Source of the DNA: Planctomycetota bacterium
GTDB lineage: Bacteria; Planctomycetota; GCA-2746535
DNA: 64,000 bases
Assembly: GCA_002746535.1 (NCBI GenBank)
Contig: NVWA01000026.1
Location: 30,287-94,286, forward strand
Direction: 5' to 3'
The translations under genes and the position numbers were made by a program. The notes under the pieces are model-generated. The model did not search any database, had not been told where the DNA came from, and saw nothing but the letters and a program-made list of their open reading frames with translations. This document shows, one piece after another, positions 57,386 to 64,000 of the stretch. Every line of letters begins with the position of its first letter. Within the stretch, counting starts at the first letter, position 1.

Positions 57386-58018
57386 ATGAAACGGATATTG
57401 TTAATACTAATTTGCTCTTTGTGCATTTTTTCAATAGTTAATGCAGAAGATGATGGAGAGGGCAGAAAACATAGAAAACACCGCAAACATAAAGATTTGA
57501 CGCCAGAGCAAAAAGCTGAAAGACTTAAAAAGATTGAAAAGAAAAAAGAAGAATGGCGTGCTGAAGGATTAACAGAAGATGAAATTGAAGAAAAATTAAA
57601 AAAAGCTAGAAAATGTTTTGGTAAACGTAGAGGCCATCACAAAGGTCGCCATGGTCTTAGACATAAATGGAAAAAAATGTCAGAGGAAGAGCGTGAAGCT
57701 GCTCTTGAGAAAATTAAAGAGAGGATGAGAGAGGCTGGCAAATCAGAAAGTGAAATTGAAGAAAAATTTGCCAAGCGAAAAGCACGACATGCCAAAAGAA
57801 AAGCATTCCGTGAGAAAATGAAAGATATGTCACCAGAAGAAAGAAAAAAGTTTATCAAAGAAAAAATTGAAGAGAAAAAAAATGAATGGCGTGCTGAAGG
57901 GTTGTCAGAAGAAGAGATTGAGAAGAAACTTAAGAAAAGAAAACATTGCCATAAAAAGCGTGGTAAACACAGAAAAAAACATCGTAAACACAAGGGCGAT
58001 GATTCAGAAGAAGATTAA
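57386..58018 (+). CDS. Secreted charged-repeat protein, copy 2, three EG-x-x-E-x-EIEE units
   Basis: This 210-aa protein has a signal peptide ending near VNAED (residue 20). A KHRKHRKHKD cluster follows, then three similar helical units, each with the core R-AEGLTEDEIEEKLKK (near 58-72), REAGKSESEIEEKFAK (near 114-129) and RAEGLSEEEIEKKLKK (near 168-183). They are joined by basic, His-rich stretches. Lead-ins such as LTPEQKAERL, MSEEEREAAL and MSPEERKKFI precede the units. Two short Cys-containing sites (ARKC, KHCHKK) might bind metal or cross-link. Overall composition is strongly polyampholytic. AAAGGAG precedes the ATG. The function is unknown. Confidence 0.75.
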   Translation: MKRILLILICSLCIFSIVNAEDDGEGRKHRKHRKHKDLTPEQKAERLKKIEKKKEEWRAEGLTEDEIEEKLKKARKCFGKRRGHHKGRHGLRHKWKKMSEEEREAALEKIKERMREAGKSESEIEEKFAKRKARHAKRKAFREKMKDMSPEERKKFIKEKIEEKKNEWRAEGLSEEEIEKKLKKRKHCHKKRGKHRKKHRKHKGDDSEED

Positions 58019-58029
58019 AACTAACAGAG

Positions 58030-58054
58030 TTCAACTATCATACCGATAGTTGAA
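58030..58054 (+). terminator. Stem-loop after charged-repeat gene 2
   Basis: A 10-bp perfect stem (TTCAACTATC/GATAGTTGAA, 5-nt loop) followed by TTTATTT sits in the 66-nt gap before gene 3. It may attenuate rather than end transcription, since gene 3 has no room for an obvious separate promoter. Confidence 0.6.
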
Positions 58055-58084
58055 TTTATTTATAATTTAAACAGGAGTGTAAGT

Positions 58085-58567
58085 ATGAAAAAATTATTAT
58101 TAGCATTACTTTGTTCAGTATGCCTTTTCTCAGTAACATTTGCTGATGAAAATGATGGCGATGGAGAAAACAAAAAACATCGTAAGCACAAAGGACATAA
58201 AAAAATGTCTAAAGAAGACCGTGCTAAACGAATAGAAGCTTATAAAGAAAAACTTCGTAAAGACGGTAAAACAGAAGAAGAAATCGAAGAGATTCTTAAA
58301 AAGAAAAGAGAAGCCCGCGCTAAAAGAAAAGCTGAATGGAAAAAAATGAAAGATATGACTCCTGAAGAACGAAAAGCATATTTAGAAAAAAGACTTGAGG
58401 CATTTAAAGAAAAACTCAAAGCGGAAGGTTTAACAGATGAAGAAATTGCAACAAAAGTTGAAGAGATGAAGAAAAAACATCATGGCAGAAAACACAAAAG
58501 AAAACACAGAAGAAAACACCGTAAAGATGGTGATGGAGAAAATGGTGGTGGCGACGAGCAAGATTAA
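58085..58567 (+). CDS. Secreted charged-repeat protein, copy 3
   Basis: This 160-aa protein has a signal peptide ending near TFADE (residue 20). Two repeat units follow: RKDGKTEEEIEEILKKK (near 59-75) and KAEGLTDEEIATKVEEM (near 112-128). The linking phrase KMKDMTPEERK is nearly the same as KMKDMSPEERK in copy 2. The C-terminus goes from a Lys/His/Arg block to an acidic Gly-rich tail (DGDGENGGGDEQD). No Cys remains in the mature part, unlike copy 2. ACAGGAG precedes the ATG. It is a tandem paralogue of the two genes before it; the function is unknown. Confidence 0.75.
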   Translation: MKKLLLALLCSVCLFSVTFADENDGDGENKKHRKHKGHKKMSKEDRAKRIEAYKEKLRKDGKTEEEIEEILKKKREARAKRKAEWKKMKDMTPEERKAYLEKRLEAFKEKLKAEGLTDEEIATKVEEMKKKHHGRKHKRKHRRKHRKDGDGENGGGDEQD

Positions 58568-58586
58568 TTCCACTTTTTAAATATTA

Positions 58587-58621
58587 AAGTCATAGAGAAA
58601 CAATATGTTTCTCTATGACTT
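58587..58621 (+). terminator. Long stem-loop after charged-repeat gene 3
   Basis: A perfect 15-bp stem (AAGTCATAGAGAAAC and its complement) with a 5-nt loop is followed by ATTTTC. It ends the cluster. Confidence 0.8.
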
Positions 58622-58844
58622 ATTTTCATATCAAAGAATCTTATAACCCGGGACTTTGGACAGCTTGTCCATAATGTAAGTTTGCAGAAATGTCTTGGCC
58701 CTTCAGTATACTTAATATTTTAAAATCACGATTTAGATTATTTGGACAAGCCTTTTAACTTCCCGAAGTAACTACTGTTACAAACAATATTCTGTTATGT
58801 TTATGTGCATGCCAAATAAAGCAATGAAAATAAAAATGACTTAA

Positions 58845-59070
58845 AAGCTCCCCTCATTTTCAAGGAGGGGTGTCAGCTTGCTGACGGGGTGGTTGCAAAA
58901 AATATAATTTCTTAGAAGAGGTCTGCTTTAAATGAATAAAATAAAATTTGACCTTCCTATCATAAAATGTATTAGATTTACTTAACTATTTAAAGACTTA
59001 AATTTGTTGAATATTTATACAACCACCCCGTCAGCAAGCGACACCCCTCCTTGAAAATGAGGGGAGCTTT
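58845..59070. mobile_element. MITE-like inverted-repeat element, non-coding
   Basis: Two 51-nt arms (58845-58895 and 59020-59070) are inverted repeats of each other and differ by two 1-nt indels. Each arm starts AAAGCTCCCCTC, contains GGAGGGGTGTC and ends GACGGGGTGGTTG. Each arm can itself fold into two hairpins (CCCCTC/GAGGGG, and GTCAGC/GCTGAC in the left arm). The 124 nt between the arms are A+T-rich with no gene. The G+C-rich arms contrast sharply with the surroundings. No clear target duplication is seen. It lies between the charged-repeat genes and mutM. No transposase is present, so it would depend on a helper in trans. Confidence 0.8.
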
Positions 59071-59176
59071 AGCTAGTGTTCAAAGTCTCGGGAAAAGGTA
59101 TCTCTGCAGAATTATTTTTATTTGTGTTCTTATCTTGTGTCTTTTTGGATGCGTAAAAGCTTTAATAGCGAAATTA

Positions 59177-60010
59177 TCAAGAAAAGAGTGTTTGGCAATT
59201 CTCACAAATATGTGTGCCTCGTTGGGCGACTACTAATTTTTTGATAATCGTTTCACAATTAAAGCAATTTTGAGTTTCTCTTCTGAAGACTAATAACTTT
59301 TCTTTATTGCGACCTTTCCTTTTTGCAACACTATAGAAATTTGTTTCAGATGACCCTAGTGTAGTCCCCATATTTTTTAGACCTTGTCTTAATACTTTTT
59401 TAATTCCTTGATGTAGGCGTTTAATGTTGTCCTCTGGAATCTTAGCAGTTATCGACTCAGGATGTATTCCTGCAAAAAAAAGTGATTCATCAGCATAAAT
59501 ATTTCCAATGCCTGCAATTTTAGTTTGATCTAATAAAAATGGTTTTATTTGTCTAGATGAATTCAGTAATAAATCTTTTAAAACGGTTAGAGTAAACTCT
59601 TTCTCTAAAGGCTCTACTCCTAAATGCCCAATGACTTCTTCGGGATTTTTCGTTAATGACCATTTCCCAAATTTTCTTGTATCATGATAACGCAAACTTC
59701 TACCGTCATTAAAATACAAAACCACATGTTCATGTTTATTAGGTTTAGAGTGATCTAAATTGATGGCAACTCTTCCAGTCATTCGCAAATGGATAAATAA
59801 GTGCATTTGATTATCTAAAACTATGTGGATGTATTTCCCTCTTCTTTTAATTTCTAAAAATTTTGTTTCCTTTATTTGTTTTTTAAATTTATCAGGAGAA
59901 ATATTATGAAGAATGTTAGGCCACTTTACGGTTGCTTTTTCAATTGTGGCAGTGAGTTTTTCTGCCGCAAGATCTCTACAAACAGTTTCTACTTCAGGTA
60001 ATTCTGGCAT
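59177..60010 (-). CDS. mutM: Formamidopyrimidine-DNA glycosylase
   Basis: This 277-aa protein begins PELPEVETV after the Met, giving the catalytic N-terminal Pro and Glu of Fpg/MutM. It has the RRGKYIHIVLD strand with the conserved Lys, the helix-two-turn-helix region FLLDQTKIAGIGNIYADE, and a C-terminal four-Cys zinc finger (CFNCE...CENC). It removes 8-oxoguanine and ring-opened purines from DNA and nicks the strand. Length is normal. It is the last gene of an apparent operon with the FAA-hydrolase and nitroreductase genes, 2 nt after the former. Confidence 0.96.
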   Translation of the reverse strand: MPELPEVETVCRDLAAEKLTATIEKATVKWPNILHNISPDKFKKQIKETKFLEIKRRGKYIHIVLDNQMHLFIHLRMTGRVAINLDHSKPNKHEHVVLYFNDGRSLRYHDTRKFGKWSLTKNPEEVIGHLGVEPLEKEFTLTVLKDLLLNSSRQIKPFLLDQTKIAGIGNIYADESLFFAGIHPESITAKIPEDNIKRLHQGIKKVLRQGLKNMGTTLGSSETNFYSVAKRKGRNKEKLLVFRRETQNCFNCETIIKKLVVAQRGTHICENCQTLFS

Positions 60011-60012
60011 CG

Positions 60013-60894
60013 TTAATCCATTTCAACTAATTGATTTGTTAATGTGCCAAGACCATCAATATCAATTTCCATTGTATCATTAGGTTGCATAAAAATTCCA
60101 GTGGCCATGCCAACTCCGGCTGGTGTTCCTGTAGAAATGATATCCCCTGGCTCAAGGGTTAAGAAGCTGCTGACAAATTCCACTAATTTATAAACATCAA
60201 AAATCATGTGCTTTGTATTGCATTCTTGCTTTAGCTCTCCATTTACTTTGACGGATATTTTTAAGTCTTGAGGGTTGTTTATTTCATCTGCTGTTGTAAT
60301 TGTTGGGCCACAGGGGCCAAAAGTATCAAAAGATTTTTTATACCAAAAACTTAATTGACGTGGATTTTCAATTCCTTCAATCATAAACGGCTTTCTCTCA
60401 GAGACATCATTAAAAATAGTGTAGCCGAAAATATGTTTATGGGCATCTTCTTGTGTGATATCTTTGCCACCTTTTCCAATGACAAATGCTAGCTCGCCTT
60501 CATAGTCAATACTGTTATGCTTTTTGGGTAAAACTACCTTTTCGTTATGACCAATCATTACGGTGGTCGGAGGTACCAGAAATAACCAAGGAGCTTGTGT
60601 GAATTCTTTTTGTTTGCTAGCATCACCTCCACCTTCTTTTATGTGGTCGATATAATTTCCTGCGACACACATTAATTTATTGGGAAAGCATATGGGTGAT
60701 TTAAAATGGATATCACCTTGTATCTCTTTCAGGTCATTTTTGTCTATCAAAAGATTAATATTATCAAGAGACGTTGCTGAATTTTCAATAATTTCTTTTA
60801 CGGATTCATATGAATTTGAGAGATCGTAGAAATTATCTTCAATTAAAATTCCTGGAAGTATTTTTTTATTGTATTCATAAGAGAATAGTTTCAT
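60013..60894 (-). CDS. Fumarylacetoacetate hydrolase family protein
   Basis: This 293-aa protein has the FAA-hydrolase C-terminal domain: CVAGNYIDHIKE, DYEGELAFVIGKGGKDI (metal-binding Glu), FNDVSER, KSFDTFGPCGPTI and LEPGDIISTGTPAGVG. Members hydrolyse or isomerise 2-keto-enol acids with a divalent metal, as in catechol or homogentisate breakdown, or act as oxaloacetate decarboxylases. The exact substrate is not readable. It is cytoplasmic and lies between the nitroreductase and mutM genes with gaps of a few nt. Confidence 0.92.
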   Translation of the reverse strand: MKLFSYEYNKKILPGILIEDNFYDLSNSYESVKEIIENSATSLDNINLLIDKNDLKEIQGDIHFKSPICFPNKLMCVAGNYIDHIKEGGGDASKQKEFTQAPWLFLVPPTTVMIGHNEKVVLPKKHNSIDYEGELAFVIGKGGKDITQEDAHKHIFGYTIFNDVSERKPFMIEGIENPRQLSFWYKKSFDTFGPCGPTITTADEINNPQDLKISVKVNGELKQECNTKHMIFDVYKLVEFVSSFLTLEPGDIISTGTPAGVGMATGIFMQPNDTMEIDIDGLGTLTNQLVEMD

Positions 60895-60902
60895 GTTAAA
60901 TC

Positions 60903-61571
60903 CTATTGATAAAAGGTAGTGTAGTCATCAACTGGCAGACGGGGTGGAATAAATGTATTTATTTTACTGTCATCGGCATATCCGCATGCCAAGGCACTGA
61001 CAATAGCTTGGTCATCGGCAATATTTAAAACTTTTCTGATCGTATCAGGATAAGATGCCACACTGAATTGGGGGCAGGAAGAAATCCCTTCAGAAAGTAA
61101 TCCAAGCATTATGTTTTGCATAAAAAACCCGGTATCTAAAAAGTTACCCTTTTCAGCGACATTATTGATATAAAAGATCATAAGAAGAGGGGCATCAAAA
61201 AATAAGTAATTTTGTCGATCGTGTTCTTTTCTTTGAGGTTTATTATCTTTGTCAATGCCTTTTAATTTAAAAAGTGAGAAGCCGCATTGTCTTGCTCGTT
61301 CTCGGTATTCTGGAGGAATTGGTTGCGGATTATATTGGTAGTCTGGTTTTTCATAAATATTTTCATCAAACTTTTTTAATATTTCCTCGGATAATTCATT
61401 TCTTGTTTGACCTGTAAGAACGGCAACCTTCCAAGGTTGAGAGTTTTTGCCAGAAGGTGCATTGCTTGCACTCTCAATAATCTTTTTTACAGTTTCGACC
61501 GAAACATCTTTTTTTAAAAATGATCGTTTGGAATGTCTGGCTTCAATGGTTCTGATTACTTGATTTGTCAT
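60903..61571 (-). CDS. Nitroreductase family protein
   Basis: I chose the ATG at 61571 (222 aa) over a TTG 18 nt upstream. The protein carries the FMN-binding start IEARHSKRSFLKKDVS, then ASNAPSGKNSQPWKVAVL, and the C-terminal LACGYADD region, as in NADPH-dependent nitroreductases. It reduces nitro or quinone-like compounds in the cytoplasm. It leads the operon with the FAA-hydrolase and mutM genes, with an 8-nt gap, which may reflect handling of reactive aromatics together with oxidative DNA repair; that is inference. Confidence 0.92.
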   Translation of the reverse strand: MTNQVIRTIEARHSKRSFLKKDVSVETVKKIIESASNAPSGKNSQPWKVAVLTGQTRNELSEEILKKFDENIYEKPDYQYNPQPIPPEYRERARQCGFSLFKLKGIDKDNKPQRKEHDRQNYLFFDAPLLMIFYINNVAEKGNFLDTGFFMQNIMLGLLSEGISSCPQFSVASYPDTIRKVLNIADDQAIVSALACGYADDSKINTFIPPRLPVDDYTTFYQ

Positions 61572-61740
61572 AGCAAATATCTTATGCAATAAATTTAAAA
61601 ATGAAAGGAGGAGAATATACAGTTGTTTCAGTTTTTTTCAAAAGAAACTATTGTAATTGGGAGGGAAGTTAATCATGTATTTGTTGATAATTATTTAGTT
61701 TAAAAATGGGGCTATAGTTAATTTAACAATCTCCAAAAGA

Positions 61741-61768
61741 TTGACACTAATATGCGGATTGATATACT
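61741..61768 (+). promoter_or_regulatory. Sigma-70-type promoter of tRNA-Ala
   Basis: TTGACA at 61741 and TATACT at 61763 are spaced by 16 nt, about 50 nt before the tRNA. It is the best-matching promoter in this part of the window. Confidence 0.78.
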
Positions 61769-61817
61769 TTTGCCGATTCAAAAGTGACTTGTGTCAATGT
61801 TTTTGAATCCTCTAGTT

Positions 61818-61890
61818 GGGGGTATAGCTCATTTGGTAGAGCGTTTGTCTGGCAGACAAAAGGTCAGCGGTTCAACTCCGCTTATCTCCA
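61818..61890 (+). tRNA. tRNA-Ala (anticodon GGC)
   Basis: The sequence folds as a cloverleaf. The acceptor stem is GGGGGTA/TATCTCC with discriminator A, including a G3-U70 pair, the alanine identity element. The anticodon stem TTTGT/ACAAA has loop CTGGCAG, so the anticodon is GGC. The T arm contains GGTTCAACTCC. CCA is not encoded. It borders a region of mobile-element relics. Confidence 0.95.
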
Positions 61891-61976
61891 CTCTTTAACT
61901 ACCTACTAAACAATAACATATGACTATAATAACTTATTGTAATATAAGTTTAAGTGTAAAAACAGTGTAAGTTTTG

Positions 61977-62147
61977 TTAATCATTTTTAAATGCCACTTC
62001 CACTATAGCTGGTATCCGACCTACTGTAAAAAACCTATAAGAGCCCTCTGTTACCTTAACACTTGAGTGACCCATGACCTTGCTTAGTTGGTAGATGTCA
62101 AGACCTTGTCTTAACCTGTTTTCAGCATAGCTTCGTGTATGGCAGGA
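61977..62147 (-). pseudogene. Tyrosine recombinase (integrase) C-terminal relic
   Basis: A 56-residue open stretch on the minus strand reads as the end of a phage-type integrase. It has HTRSYAENRL, then GLDIYQLSKVMGHSSVKVTE and a Tyr at the expected catalytic position (EGSYRFF), then a short tail and stop. The stop TAG just before it, and a good upstream match only in another frame, show frameshift and truncation. The rest of the integrase is gone. It lies 87 nt after tRNA-Ala, a usual integration target. Confidence 0.8.
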
Positions 62148-62165
62148 CTATGATCTTTTTTGGGC

Positions 62166-62249
62166 TTATTCTTTTGTCATTCCGCTTTCCAGATTAACAC
62201 CCAGTTTTTTAAGAGCTTTTATTTGTTCAAGTGTTGCGGGTTGTTGTTG
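62166..62249 (-). pseudogene. Relic of a second mobile-element protein
   Basis: A short frame on the minus strand reads PATLEQIKALKKLGVNLE then SGMTKE and stop. This resembles the ATEKQI-x-x-LKKLG...TKEEAS motif at the end of various phage and helicase-like proteins. It is cut off by a stop inside that motif. It is adjacent to the integrase relic and supports a decayed integrated element. Recognition is from a short motif, so it is tentative. Confidence 0.35.
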
Positions 62250-62299
62250 GCAATTGTGGGAGTATGTTCTTTAAGCCTTCACTGATTATTGATATTGGT

Positions 62300-62334
62300 G
62301 TAAAGCCTAGTACTGAGAATTATTATCAGTAAAT
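62300..62334 (+). repeat. 35-bp direct repeat, left of the Nudix gene
   Basis: This copy differs at one position from that at 62982-63016. It contains GCCTAGTACTGAGAATT and an imperfect palindrome (CTGAGAATTATTATCAG). It lies just past the 3' end of the Nudix gene. Confidence 0.85.
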
Positions 62335-62374
62335 CCGCAAGGTATGTTACTTTTACTGTGCTGAATTTGCATGG

Positions 62375-62836
62375 CTAGCCGAGTTCCGAGTGGATTGACT
62401 GGTTATTAGGTAATTCCTTTATACTTCTTATTGACACATTTCTTTTTGTATTTTTAAATTTTATTTCTAATTCTATTATCAATAATCCTTTTGCTTTAAA
62501 GTATCTTTCATAAATCTCTTTATCATGTTCGTAAATGTCTTTTCTGTGTTTTATTTCATTGATATTTACCCACACCAACTCACCTTCTGATGATGGAATT
62601 ACTTTTTTTTCAGGAACACAATCATAATATGTAAATCCATATTCTGTTTTTCTTTCTTCAAATATAGATATGCCGATACCCACCAGCTTCGGCTTAATCG
62701 TTAAACCAGTTTCTTCCTTTATTTCTCTCACACACGTTTCGTAAGGTGACTCACCTGGCTGAATCAAATAACCATTGTGACCGTTATTGCGAATCATAAG
62801 GAGATTATTTTCGCATAGAATTAGACAGTTTGACAT
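62375..62836 (-). CDS. Nudix hydrolase
   Basis: This 153-aa protein carries a Nudix box read as PGESPYETCVREIKEETGL. The catalytic REIKEETGL half is intact, but the first Gly of the box is replaced (YLIQPGE instead of G-x5-E). It would hydrolyse a nucleoside diphosphate linked to some group; the substrate is unknown. The last residues (HSELG) run into the repeat-bearing spacer and may be a fortuitous extension. It is flanked by near-identical 35-bp direct repeats and lies beside integrase relics, which suggests it came in as a mobile unit. The ribosome site is weak. Confidence 0.85.
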   Translation of the reverse strand: MSNCLILCENNLLMIRNNGHNGYLIQPGESPYETCVREIKEETGLTIKPKLVGIGISIFEERKTEYGFTYYDCVPEKKVIPSSEGELVWVNINEIKHRKDIYEHDKEIYERYFKAKGLLIIELEIKFKNTKRNVSIRSIKELPNNQSIHSELG

Positions 62837-62981
62837 ATTTTTCTTTTCTGCATTATAACTTGGTTATATGTAAAAGTATCGCTAGGTAATCTATCAGAGA
62901 AAAAGGGAATGTCTAAATATTTTATATGTAAGAAATTATAGGGCATAATAATTCAGGAAACCTAAATTAAAGGTTCAAGGC

Positions 62982-63016
62982 GTAAAGCCTAGTTCTGAGA
63001 ATTATTATCAGTAAAT
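62982..63016 (+). repeat. 35-bp direct repeat, right of the Nudix gene
   Basis: This is the second copy, 34/35 identical to that at 62300-62334 and in the same orientation, 682 nt away. It lies in the spacer between the Nudix gene and the next gene, again just past a gene's 3' end. Confidence 0.85.
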
Positions 63017-63080
63017 GTACGATGGGGTGTTGTGGGGAGGGCTAGTTAGATGCTAGTTTTTACCCGATTTCGGAATTATT

Positions 63081-63791
63081 TCAGTAAGGAAATATTCCTT
63101 TTTCAAGACTCTTATCATATTTTTGAAATGCTGAAATTAATTCTTTCCTCAAAATTTTAGTATAAGGATTGTCAATTTGTGTTTCCTCCCAAGTGGTTTG
63201 AGAGTTTCCCTTAAGTCCATTTGATAGTTCCACCAGTAATGAACCTGATCCAATACCCCCAAGTACCTCCAATTGATTTTGACTAAGGTGTTTTCCTATT
63301 GTTAATCCAATAAAATGACCAAGACCAATGATTGCATTGAGTTGGTCATGCTCTTCTGCTGAAACTTCTCTTATTCCTATTTCATTTCTTCTAAAGAATG
63401 ATTCAATTCTTGTGTCTATGTTACCAATTACACAATATTCTCCTTTTTTAATATCATGCAGACCAAAATGATTTCGTTGCAATTTTTGGAGTTCTTTTTC
63501 TGCCAATATTCTAGCTGAGCAACAGTCTATAATAATTGTATTTTCTTTTGAAAATTTATTTATCTCAAACACAAGAGGAGATAATGCATTAATAGGAACA
63601 GCAAGAAATACAAAATCAGATTTTGAGATGGACTCTTGGCGATCATTTGTCTGTTTTGCTCCTAATTTTTCAACTTCAATAGAAACTTTTCTTGAAGAAG
63701 ATACAATAACTTCAAAATCATTTGAAAAAAGCTTCGTAAATCTTTTTCCCATTGGTCCGAAGCCAATAACTGTCATTGATAATTTTTGCAT
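63081..63791 (-). CDS. Prephenate dehydrogenase-like NAD(P)-dependent protein
   Basis: This 236-aa protein begins with a Rossmann NAD(P) motif (TVIGFGPMGKRFTKLF) and follows the TyrA/prephenate dehydrogenase outline: DFVFLAVPINALSPLV, NTIIIDCCSAR, and an AIIGLGHFIGLTIG helix at the dimer domain. No chorismate mutase part and no aromatic-pathway neighbours are present. It is shorter than typical TyrA. It may oxidise another small acid. It is on the same strand as the Nudix gene, with one of the direct repeats between them. A start at the sixth codon (ATG) is also possible. Confidence 0.7.
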   Translation of the reverse strand: MQKLSMTVIGFGPMGKRFTKLFSNDFEVIVSSSRKVSIEVEKLGAKQTNDRQESISKSDFVFLAVPINALSPLVFEINKFSKENTIIIDCCSARILAEKELQKLQRNHFGLHDIKKGEYCVIGNIDTRIESFFRRNEIGIREVSAEEHDQLNAIIGLGHFIGLTIGKHLSQNQLEVLGGIGSGSLLVELSNGLKGNSQTTWEETQIDNPYTKILRKELISAFQKYDKSLEKGIFPY

Positions 63792-64000
63792 ATGTTTATT
63801 TATTCCTAACGACCGAAATCAGTGGCACTTTACGAGGATCTTCCTGCGTAGAGTTGATTACTGATATATTTTATTTTGTTGCGTAAATGTGATGACTTAA
63901 AAGTGTCCACTGCATTGACCGTATAGTTTCCTTAATTTTAATAATTAATGCGAAAGGGGCTATTCTCCTGAGGTAAGCCAGAGCAAGAAATTGCCAAATT
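63792..64000. other. Right-end spacer
   Basis: About 210 nt with no recognised gene. TTAAAAGTGTCCACTG near 63897 recalls the ends of some insertion sequences, but no partner end is in the window. Confidence 0.3.

Noticed and set aside
58657..58671. TGGACA/TGTCCA palindrome after the charged-repeat cluster
   Set aside because: Short, isolated and not placed near a gene start; could be part of an old element but gives no feature by itself.
59051..59236. 61-codon plus-strand frame with a hydrophobic stretch starting in the MITE right arm
   Set aside because: It begins inside the inverted repeat and overlaps the 3' end of mutM on the other strand; no ribosome site.
61621..61701. 26-codon plus-strand frame after a strong AAAGGAGGAG
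   Set aside because: TTG start, no recognisable product, and the site lies in the leader of a divergent gene; not enough support.
62300..63080. Integron attC sites around the Nudix gene
   Set aside because: I looked for RYYYAAC and GTTRRRY core ends that pair with each other; isolated matches (ATCTAAC, GTTAGAT) occur but not at both ends of one foldable site, and the nearby integrase relic does not look like IntI.

Overview
The window is low-GC, gene-dense bacterial chromosome with short intergenic gaps, two tRNA genes whose CCA end is not encoded, and mostly standard Shine-Dalgarno starts. Housekeeping genes (gltX, rplM-rpsI, pepA, purU, mutM, aguA-aguB) are mixed with large secreted proteins. 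The nine-gene MoxR/DUF58/BatA/von Willebrand/ABC operon, the many secreted proteins and the Cys-bearing C-terminal sorting tails suggest a Gram-negative environmental bacterium. A member of the Planctomycetes-Verrucomicrobia-Lentisphaerae group would fit, but no rRNA is present and the assignment is an inference.

Positions 1-22713: a truncated hypothetical gene, gltX, a degenerate family-4 uracil-DNA glycosylase-like protein, an M48 protease, pepA with a membrane HEXXH protein, tRNA-Lys, a beta-propeller protein facing a polysaccharide-lyase-like protein, an operon of two glycosyltransferases plus purU (one glycosyltransferase is fused to a phosphodiester glycosidase-like domain), the L13/S9 operon, the agmatine-to-putrescine pair aguB-aguA, an anchored protein with regulatory-like beta domains, and a cyclophilin lipoprotein.

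Positions 22714-39778: three head-to-tail giant beta-repeat surface proteins (1437, 1444 and 2063 aa) with a shared Gly-Gly-Gly-Gly-Cys plus transmembrane plus basic tail. The middle copy looks like a mosaic of the other two. A secreted CAP/SCP protein follows.

Positions 39961-56219: a transglutaminase-like protein and a PfkB sugar kinase, then a nine-gene co-directional operon with overlapping or abutting genes. It contains a coiled-coil membrane protein, MoxR ATPase, a membrane protein with an extracytoplasmic domain, an ABC ATPase, two paralogous ABC-2 permeases, a DUF58 protein, a BatA-like protein and a protein with two von Willebrand A domains. A perfect 10-bp palindrome sits at the likely promoter.

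Positions 56447-58621: three tandem genes for small secreted proteins, extremely rich in Lys, His, Arg and Glu and built from a repeated EG-x-x-E-x-EIEE unit. Each is followed by its own stem-loop.

Positions 58845-64000: an accessory region. It holds a 226-bp non-coding inverted-repeat element (MITE-like), then the mutM / FAA-hydrolase / nitroreductase operon, then tRNA-Ala. Next to tRNA-Ala are relics of a tyrosine recombinase and another mobile-element protein. A Nudix gene follows, flanked by two 35-bp direct repeats (34/35 identical), then a stand-alone prephenate-dehydrogenase-like gene. This end looks like a decayed integration site with cassette-like gene acquisition.
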